Positions 1 to 4,675 of a stretch of DNA of 9,165 nt are shown here, one piece after another. The notes under the pieces were generated by a model, which saw nothing but the letters and a program-made list of their open reading frames with translations, did not search any database and was not told where the DNA came from. Both the position numbers and the translations under genes were made by a program. Where the stretch lies: contig JASHUV010000182.1 in NCBI GenBank assembly GCA_030039825.1, positions 1 to 9,165 of the forward strand. Direction: 5' to 3'. Numbering within the stretch: position 1 is the stretch's first letter; every line of letters starts with the position of its first letter. This stretch comes from Thermoplasmata archaeon (lineage in GTDB: Archaea; Thermoplasmatota; Thermoplasmata; Lutacidiplasmatales; UBA184).

Positions 1-17
1 CCGGCCGGCCCGCGACC

Positions 18-24
18 CTTTATG
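18..24 (+). promoter_or_regulatory. TATA-like promoter element for ogt
   Basis: CTTTATG is one of very few A/T-rich heptamers in this GC-rich window and fits the archaeal TATA pattern (YTTTAWR). It is centred about 41 bases before the GTG of ogt. A transcript starting some 26 bases downstream would have a short leader of about 14 bases that begins just before the GGAGG site. No clear BRE is visible, because the upstream bases are G/C. Placement is inferred from spacing only. Confidence 0.45.
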
Positions 25-49
25 CCCCGGGGGGCGCTCGGAGCGCCTC

Positions 50-54
50 GGAGG
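50..54 (+). promoter_or_regulatory. Shine-Dalgarno site of ogt
   Basis: GGAGG lies 7 bases upstream of the GTG at 62-64. This good match and spacing is the main reason for choosing that GTG as the start. Confidence 0.6.
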
Positions 55-61
55 CGAGCGG

Positions 62-694
62 GTGCCCGAGGTCGCGCGGACCGCGCCGCTCGAGGTCGCC
101 GACGTGGCGACCCCGATCGGGACGTTCCGGGTCGTCTACCGCGGCGCGGCGGTCGCCCTCGTCGACCTGCTCGAGCGCGGGGTCCCGCAGTCCGACCCAC
201 CGGCCGGCGCGGTGCGGCGGCGCCCGCCGTTCCCCCGCACGAGCCCGCCCGGCCAGCTCGCCGAGTACTTCCGGCGGCACCGCGACGCCTTCGACCTCGA
301 GGTCGACCCGCTCGAGGGGACCGACTTCGATCGGAAGGTCTGGGCGGAGCTGAGGGGGATCCCGGCGGGCCGCACCATCACCTACGGCGCGCTCGCCCGC
401 CGCGCCGGCTTCGCCGGCGCCGCGCGGGCCGTCGGGGGCGCGATGCGCCGCAACCCCGTTCCGATCATCGTCCCGTGCCACCGTGTCGTCGGGACCTCGG
501 GAAGCCTCACCGGCTACGGCCTCGGGCTCTGGCGGAAGCGATGGCTGCTCGACCGCGAGGGCGCCTGGCCGATCCGGGCGCGCAGCGCCGAGGGCCCGCG
601 CGGGGCGACCCACCAGACGACGCTCGATGCCCTCGCGGGGGCGGGCGGGACGCCTAACCGGCGTAGTAGCTCGCGTCGTAGGGCTCCGGCTTGA
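62..694 (+). CDS. ogt: Methylated-DNA--protein-cysteine methyltransferase (O6-alkylguanine-DNA alkyltransferase)
   Basis: This is a suicide DNA repair protein that moves an alkyl group from O6-alkylguanine to its own cysteine. In the 210-residue product the active-site motif PCHRV is at residues 138-142, with acceptor Cys139 (TGC at 476-478). It is preceded by the RAVGGAM helix (122-128) that carries the arginine finger and by the Asn131 hinge in NPVPIIVPCH. GRTITYGALA (103-112) and the C-terminal GYGLGLWRKRWLLDREG (151-167) are also family hallmarks. Residues 1-85 form the variable N-terminal domain, and there is no Ada-type regulatory domain. The GTG start has a GGAGG site 7 bases upstream. 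The conserved fold ends near residue 168. The last ~42 residues are low-complexity and Arg-rich, and residues 198-210 are read through the 3' end of the convergent EF-2 gene. That tail is probably not functional. The family call is secure. Confidence 0.95.
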   Translation: MPEVARTAPLEVADVATPIGTFRVVYRGAAVALVDLLERGVPQSDPPAGAVRRRPPFPRTSPPGQLAEYFRRHRDAFDLEVDPLEGTDFDRKVWAELRGIPAGRTITYGALARRAGFAGAARAVGGAMRRNPVPIIVPCHRVVGTSGSLTGYGLGLWRKRWLLDREGAWPIRARSAEGPRGATHQTTLDALAGAGGTPNRRSSSRRRAPA

Positions 695-2855
695 GCCCCC
701 GGCGCTGGCGGACCTCGGCGACGACCGGCGTCTGGAGCTCGCTCGGCATCACCTCGAAGCCCATCGACTCCGTCGACCAGAGCACCTTGCCCGCCGTCGC
801 GCTGCGGATGTCCGAGGCGAACCCGAACATCTCGGCCACCGGGACCTTCGCCACGATGGTCTGCAGGTCCCCGACGCTCGTCATGTCGAGGATCTCGCCG
901 CGCCGGCGCTGGAGCTCGCGCGTCGCCCCGGAGAGGATCTCCTGGGGGACGTTCACCGTGACCTTCTGGAACGGCTCGAGGAGGACCCGGCCCGCGAGGC
1001 ACATGGCCCCGTAGATCCCCGAACGCGCCGCCGGGATCGTCTGGGCGGGACCGCGGTGGATCGAGTCCTCGTGGAGCTTCGCGTCAACGAGGCGGACCTT
1101 GAGGCCGTAGACCTTCTCGTTCGCGAGCGGTCCGCGGTTCATCGCCTCCTTGAAGGCGTCGACGATGAGGTCCATCGTCTCGTTGAGGTACTGGATCCCC
1201 TTCGTCACATCGACGAGCATGTTCGTGCCCTCGACGGCGGTGAGCCCCCGGCCCTCCTCCCGGTCGAGGCCGAGATCGTGGAGCTTCGCGACGATCGTCT
1301 TGAGGTCCTTGAACGACTTCCCCTGGGGGACCTCGCCGTCCTTGATCGCCTGGGTGACGGCGGCGGGAAGCGCCTCCACCTCGAAGTAGAACTTGTTGTG
1401 CTTGTTCGGGGACTTCCCCTCGAACGGGCCGCCCGGGCCGCCGACGGTCTCCCGGTAGACGACGATCGGCTTCGAGGAGGAGATCTCCACCTTGTAGTCG
1501 TTGACGATCCGGAACTGGGTGATCTCGAGGTGGAGCTCGCCCATCCCCGAGAGGAGGTGCTCCCCGGTCTCGGGGTTGATCTCCACCTTGAGGCTCGCGT
1601 CCTCCTTCCCCACCTTGCGCATCGTCTCGATGAGCTTCGGCAGGTCGCCCATGTGCTTCGGCTCGATCGCGACCGTCACGACCGGCTCGGAGACGTGCCG
1701 GATCTCCTCGAACGGCACCATCTCCGAGGAGTTCGTCATCGTCGTGCCAGCGAAGGCGTCGGTGAGGCCGATGACCGCGGCGATGTTGCCCGCCGTGACC
1801 TCCTCGACCATGAGACGCTCCGGCCCCATGAAGAGGGAGACGTGCTGGACGCGGTTCTTCGCCTTCGCCCCGGCGACCTGCAGCTCCATCCCCTTCTGCA
1901 GACGGCCGGAGAAGAGGCGCCCCGTGGCGATCTCCCCGGCGTTGGGGTCCATCGTGATGTCGGTGACCATGAAGGTCGTCGGCCCGCCGGCATCGGTCGT
2001 CGCCATCGCCTGGCCGACCGTGCTCGCCGGGTCGCCCCGCCAGATGTTCGGGATGCGGTAGCGCTGGGCGGCCTGCGGGGTCGGGAGGTGCTTCACGACC
2101 ATGTCGAACACGACGTCGTTGATCCGCGCCTTCTGGGCGATCTCGCGGGAGCGGCCGGTCGAGACGTAGTCGAAGATGTCCTTGAACTTCACACCGGTCC
2201 GGACCATGTAGGGCACGCTGATCGCCCAGTTCTCGTAGCCGGACCCGAAGGCGACCGAGCCGTCCCGCGGGTCGACGGACCACTGGTCGACGAACTCCTC
2301 GGGGGCCATCCGGCGGATGAGCTCGTTGACCTCGGTGATGATCGTCGTGAACCGCTTCTGCATCGAGTCGGAGGTCAGCTTGAGCTCCTTGATCGCGCGG
2401 TCGACCTTGTTGATGAACAGGACCGGCTTGACCTTCTCTCGGAGGGCCTGGCGGAGCACGGTCTCCGTCTGGGCCATGACGCCCTCGACGGCGCAGACGA
2501 CGACGACGGCGCCGTCGACGGCCCGCATCGCGCGGGTGACGTCCCCGCCGAAGTCGACGTGCCCCGGCGTGTCGATGAGGTTGATCAGGTACTGCCGGTT
2601 CTCGTACTCGTGGACGATGGTGACGTCGGCGTTGTTGATCGTCAGGAGCCGGGCCTGCTCCTGCTCGTCGAAGTTCAGGTAGAGCTGCTTCCCGGCGAGC
2701 TCGTTCGAGATCATCCCCGCCGCGGCGAGGAGGTTGTCCGAGAGGGTCGTCTTCCCATGGTGGATGTGGGCGACGATCCCGATGTTCCGGATCTGGTCGA
2801 GGTTGTGCATCATGTCGGGGATCGCCTTCGCGAGCTCCGCCCGGATGTGCGTCAC
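654..2855 (-). CDS. fusA: Translation elongation factor 2 (aEF-2) with altered G1 and G2 motifs
   Basis: This ribosomal translocase GTPase of 733 residues is normal in length for archaeal EF-2. The G domain has the P-loop AHIHHGKT (29-36), switch I RLLTI (69-73, Thr72 kept), G3 DTPGHVD (95-101, catalytic His99 kept), G4 NKVD (149-152) and a G5-like SG (205-206). Domain II starts near 290, and the remaining domains are collinear with archaeal EF-2. The diphthamide loop is LHEDSIHRGPAQ, with modifiable His600. The C-terminus PYDASYYAG is typical. Two departures stand out: the P-loop Asp common to translational GTPases is His32, and switch I Gly-Ile is Leu70-Leu71. The GTG start (2853-2855) has a GGAGG site 7 bases upstream. 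It is the last gene of the rps12-rps7-EF-2 operon, 26 bases after rps7, which argues that it is the working EF-2 rather than a stray paralogue. Its end overlaps ogt by 41 bases. Confidence 0.97.
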   Translation of the reverse strand: MTHIRAELAKAIPDMMHNLDQIRNIGIVAHIHHGKTTLSDNLLAAAGMISNELAGKQLYLNFDEQEQARLLTINNADVTIVHEYENRQYLINLIDTPGHVDFGGDVTRAMRAVDGAVVVVCAVEGVMAQTETVLRQALREKVKPVLFINKVDRAIKELKLTSDSMQKRFTTIITEVNELIRRMAPEEFVDQWSVDPRDGSVAFGSGYENWAISVPYMVRTGVKFKDIFDYVSTGRSREIAQKARINDVVFDMVVKHLPTPQAAQRYRIPNIWRGDPASTVGQAMATTDAGGPTTFMVTDITMDPNAGEIATGRLFSGRLQKGMELQVAGAKAKNRVQHVSLFMGPERLMVEEVTAGNIAAVIGLTDAFAGTTMTNSSEMVPFEEIRHVSEPVVTVAIEPKHMGDLPKLIETMRKVGKEDASLKVEINPETGEHLLSGMGELHLEITQFRIVNDYKVEISSSKPIVVYRETVGGPGGPFEGKSPNKHNKFYFEVEALPAAVTQAIKDGEVPQGKSFKDLKTIVAKLHDLGLDREEGRGLTAVEGTNMLVDVTKGIQYLNETMDLIVDAFKEAMNRGPLANEKVYGLKVRLVDAKLHEDSIHRGPAQTIPAARSGIYGAMCLAGRVLLEPFQKVTVNVPQEILSGATRELQRRRGEILDMTSVGDLQTIVAKVPVAEMFGFASDIRSATAGKVLWSTESMGFEVMPSELQTPVVAEVRQRRGLKPEPYDASYYAG

Positions 2856-2862
2856 GTCCGCC

Positions 2863-2867
2863 CCTCC
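2863..2867 (-). promoter_or_regulatory. Shine-Dalgarno site of EF-2
   Basis: On the minus strand GGAGG sits within a G-rich run, 7 bases before the GTG start of EF-2, in the 26-base gap after the rps7 stop. It supports the non-ATG start, which leaves about 24 residues before the conserved IRNIGIVAH segment, as is usual for archaeal EF-2. Confidence 0.6.
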
Positions 2868-2881
2868 CCCGTCCGGCCGGC

Positions 2882-3550
2882 CTAACGGGCCGACTGCGCG
2901 ACCCGTTCGACCTCTTCCTTGCGCCCGACCGCGAAGCTCGTCTGGTCGCCCTTCGCCGCGAGGGCGATCTCCCGGGCGAGGCAGCTCGAGATCGAGGTCG
3001 TCGACTTGTGCGACGCCGTGATGGCGCCGAGCGCGAGGTTGCGGATCGCGACGTTCACGCGCCGCGCCGGCGACGCGTCCACCGCGCGCGGCACGGAGAT
3101 GCCCCCGAACTGGAGGCGCGTGACCTCCTCGCGCGGCGCCGCGTTCTCGACGGCGTTCACGAGGAGCTGGAGGGGGTTCGCCTTCTCGCTCTTCGCGAGC
3201 TCATCGAACGCCTCGCGGACCGTCCGCAGGGCCTTCGACTTCTTGCCGGTGAACTTGCCCCCCTTCATGAGCTGGTTGACGAGCCGCTCGACGAGGTGCA
3301 TGTGGGTCTTCATGAACGGCCGCCCGGAGAACTTGCCCTCCGAGTGGGGCGCGTAGATCGGATGGAGGTAGAGGTACGGCTGCAGCCCCGGGTCGTGGAC
3401 CTCGATCCCTTCGAACGAGTACTTCCCGAACAGCGGCGGGATCGGGAACGGCGGGGGGGGCGGCGGGACCGGGCGGATGATCGTGATCCCTTCGCCCTCG
3501 TCGATCGTCTCCGGAGGCGGTCGGAGCGGGGAGTCCGGCGGGCCGCTCAT
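2882..3550 (-). CDS. rps7: Small ribosomal subunit protein uS7 (archaeal S7P) with a proline-rich N-terminal leader
   Basis: uS7 is a primary 16S rRNA-binding protein of the 30S head, near the mRNA exit/E site. The 222-residue product has the archaeal core from about residue 41 ([20 protein letters not shown]) through [11 protein letters not shown] (85-95), [22 protein letters not shown] (125-146), [16 protein letters not shown] (149-164) and a C-terminus ending [11 protein letters not shown]. The first ~40 residues are extra: an acidic stretch (ETIDEGEG, 14-21), then [15 protein letters not shown] (26-40). The extension looks real, because the ATG overlaps the rps12 stop as ATGA (3547-3550), an AAGGAG site lies 11 bases upstream (3562-3567), and no other in-frame start occurs before the core. 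The stop is TAG. The coding strand holds a run of eight C (3453-3460), which is a possible indel hotspot in sequencing. Confidence 0.96.
   Translation of the reverse strand: MSGPPDSPLRPPPETIDEGEGITIIRPVPPPPPPFPIPPLFGKYSFEGIEVHDPGLQPYLYLHPIYAPHSEGKFSGRPFMKTHMHLVERLVNQLMKGGKFTGKKSKALRTVREAFDELAKSEKANPLQLLVNAVENAAPREEVTRLQFGGISVPRAVDASPARRVNVAIRNLALGAITASHKSTTSISSCLAREIALAAKGDQTSFAVGRKEEVERVAQSAR
3453..3460. repeat. Eight-base G/C homopolymer inside rps7
   Basis: There are eight consecutive G on the plus strand (C on the coding strand) within the codons of the proline run of uS7. The frame through it is open and collinear with the conserved core downstream and with the coupled ATG upstream, so the length given here appears correct. 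Confidence 0.8.
3547..3550 (-). promoter_or_regulatory. ATGA stop/start overlap coupling rps12 and rps7
   Basis: On the minus strand the four bases read ATGA: ATG starts rps7 and TGA ends rps12. Together with the AAGGAG motif at 3562-3567, this predicts translational coupling that would keep the two ribosomal proteins in equal supply. Confidence 0.8.
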
Positions 3551-3981
3551 CGCTGCGGCTTCTCCTTGCGCCCGCGGACGAGCTCGTCGAGCGACGTGCC
3601 GTTCACCTGGATGACCTTGTACCGGACGCCGGGAATGTCGCCGTAGGAGCGGCCCATCCGGCCCCCGATCCCCTCGACCAGGACCTCGTCGTGCTCATCG
3701 ATGAAGTTGATCGCCCCGTCCCCGACGGCGAAGGCGGTGATCTGGCGGCCGTTCTTGATGAGCTGGACCTTGATGCACTTGCGGATGGCGGAGTTCGGCT
3801 GCTTCGCCTCGACCCCGACCTTCTCGATCACGATGCCCCGTCCCTGGGGGGCCCCCTCGAGCGGGTCGGAGCGTTCCTTGAGATGGAGGGTCCGCCGCTT
3901 GTAGTACCGGTCGGACCACCGGCGGCGCTGACGCAGGCTCTTGAGCTTGCCCGCGGTGTGGAGACCGGACGGTGGAGCCAT
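3547..3981 (-). CDS. rps12: Small ribosomal subunit protein uS12 (archaeal S12P/S23e type)
   Basis: uS12 is a decoding-centre protein of the 30S subunit. The 144-residue product matches archaeal uS12 throughout: [11 protein letters not shown] (20-30), [22 protein letters not shown] (39-60), the universal KQPNSAIRK loop (60-68), which approaches the A-site codon, [21 protein letters not shown] (87-107), [10 protein letters not shown] (114-123) and the KGRKEKPRR-like end. The N-terminus ([14 protein letters not shown]) is divergent but normal in length. The ATG (3979-3981) is preceded by a TATA box at 4017-4023, which would give a leader of about 13 bases, and no strong Shine-Dalgarno site is visible. 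It is the first gene of the rps12-rps7-EF-2 operon, and its TGA overlaps the rps7 ATG. Its start codon overlaps the start of the divergent UDG gene by two bases. Confidence 0.97.
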   Translation of the reverse strand: MAPPSGLHTAGKLKSLRQRRRWSDRYYKRRTLHLKERSDPLEGAPQGRGIVIEKVGVEAKQPNSAIRKCIKVQLIKNGRQITAFAVGDGAINFIDEHDEVLVEGIGGRMGRSYGDIPGVRYKVIQVNGTSLDELVRGRKEKPQR

Positions 3982-4651
3982 GAGGCCGAACGAGGGGCCG
4001 AGCCACCGGGCTACCCTATTTAACGGTCACTCGGCGAACGACGCGCGCACCGAGGAGAACGGCCCCGGCCGGGGTCCGGACGGCGCCTCGAGCGCGGCCT
4101 GGGCGGCCCTTGCCCGGGAGGTCGCGCTCTGCGAGCGCTGCCGGCTCGCCCGGACCCGAACGCACCCGGTCCTCTACCGCGGCGCCGACCGCCCGCAGGT
4201 GCTCTTCGTGGGGGAGGCGCCGGGGGCCGCCGAGGACCTCGCCGGGACCCCGTTCGTGGGCCGGGCCGGGCGCCGGCTCGACGCGGCGATCGTCGCGATC
4301 GGGCTCGGAGGGTCGGAGTTCGGGGTCCTCAATCTCATCAAGTGCCGTCCCCCGGGGAACCGCTTCGACGCCGAGGCGGCCCGCGCCTGCCGCCCGTTCC
4401 TCGACCGCCAGATCGCGCTCCTCGGGCCCCGGTTGCTCGTCCCGCTCGGGGCGCACGCGCTCGCGGCCCTCGACCCGAGCGCGCCCCCCATCACCCGGGC
4501 GGCCGGCGTCCCACGGGCCGGGGGTCCCCGCCCGATCTTCCCGTTGCTCCACCCCGCCGCCGCGCTTCACGCCCCCAAGTACCGCGCCCGGTGGGAGGAG
4601 GACGTGGGGCGCCTCGCCCTCCACTGGGCCGAGCTCGCGCGACGAGCCTAA
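3980..4651 (+). CDS. udg: Uracil-DNA glycosylase, family 4 (iron-sulfur UDGa)
   Basis: This enzyme starts base excision repair by removing uracil, mainly from cytosine deamination. From the ATG at 3980 the product is 223 residues. Family 4 hallmarks are present: GEAPG (78-82) followed by ED and GTPFVGRAG (89-97); [11 protein letters not shown] (118-128); and the C-terminal HPAAA (191-195), with His191 in the leucine-loop motif. Four cysteines fit the 4Fe-4S ligands: Cys51 and Cys54 (CERC), Cys122 (KCRPP) and Cys137 (ACRPF). Family 5 is unlikely because its GLAPA motif is absent. ATG 3980 is the nearest usable start, and no in-frame ATG, GTG or TTG follows before the CERC motif. Residues 1-40 are unconserved and contain the antisense rps12 TATA box. 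GGTGG just upstream may serve as a ribosome site. The next gene, a DNA polymerase, follows after 24 bases. Confidence 0.93.
   Translation: MRPNEGPSHRATLFNGHSANDARTEENGPGRGPDGASSAAWAALAREVALCERCRLARTRTHPVLYRGADRPQVLFVGEAPGAAEDLAGTPFVGRAGRRLDAAIVAIGLGGSEFGVLNLIKCRPPGNRFDAEAARACRPFLDRQIALLGPRLLVPLGAHALAALDPSAPPITRAAGVPRAGGPRPIFPLLHPAAALHAPKYRARWEEDVGRLALHWAELARRA
4017..4023 (-). promoter_or_regulatory. TATA box of the rps12-rps7-EF-2 operon
   Basis: The minus strand reads TTAAATA, the strongest A/T island in the window. Its centre lies 39 bases before the rps12 ATG, so a start site about 26 bases downstream leaves a leader of about 13 bases. The motif is near-palindromic (TATTTAA on the plus strand), but a plus-strand start from it would lie inside UDG after the only usable UDG start codon. 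I therefore assign it to the minus strand. It lies within UDG codons 13-15, which read CTA TTT AAC. Confidence 0.65.
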
Positions 4652-4660
4652 GACGGGGGG

Positions 4661-4667
4661 GGAGGTG
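4661..4667 (+). promoter_or_regulatory. Shine-Dalgarno site of the family B DNA polymerase gene
   Basis: GGAGGTG matches the archaeal anti-Shine-Dalgarno sequence and ends 8 bases before the ATG at 4676. The 24-base gap after UDG shows no promoter-like A/T stretch, so the polymerase is probably translated from a UDG-polymerase transcript. Confidence 0.75.
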
Positions 4668-4675
4668 CGACGCCG

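Noticed and set aside
2493..2495. Cys121 in EF-2 (VVCAVEG) as another anomalous G-domain residue
   Set aside because: Many archaeal EF-2 have Asp here, but bacterial EF-G has CAVGG at this place, so Cys is a tolerated variant and not evidence of altered function.
483..2885. 800-residue open frame on the plus strand opposite EF-2
   Set aside because: It is antisense to a well-conserved EF-2. G/C at third codon positions removes stop codons from the opposite strand. Its translation is repetitive Arg/Asp/Glu/Leu/Val-rich sequence without any recognisable domain.
3941..3979. UDG starting at an upstream TTG or GTG (3941, 3947 or 3956)
   Set aside because: These starts would extend UDG further into rps12, with no conserved residues gained. 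The ATG at 3980 with GGTGG just before it is more economical.
4017..4023. The TATTTAA element as a shared bidirectional promoter for UDG
   Set aside because: A plus-strand transcript from it would start near 4046, after the only in-frame UDG start. No ATG, GTG or TTG follows before the cysteine and GEAPG motifs.
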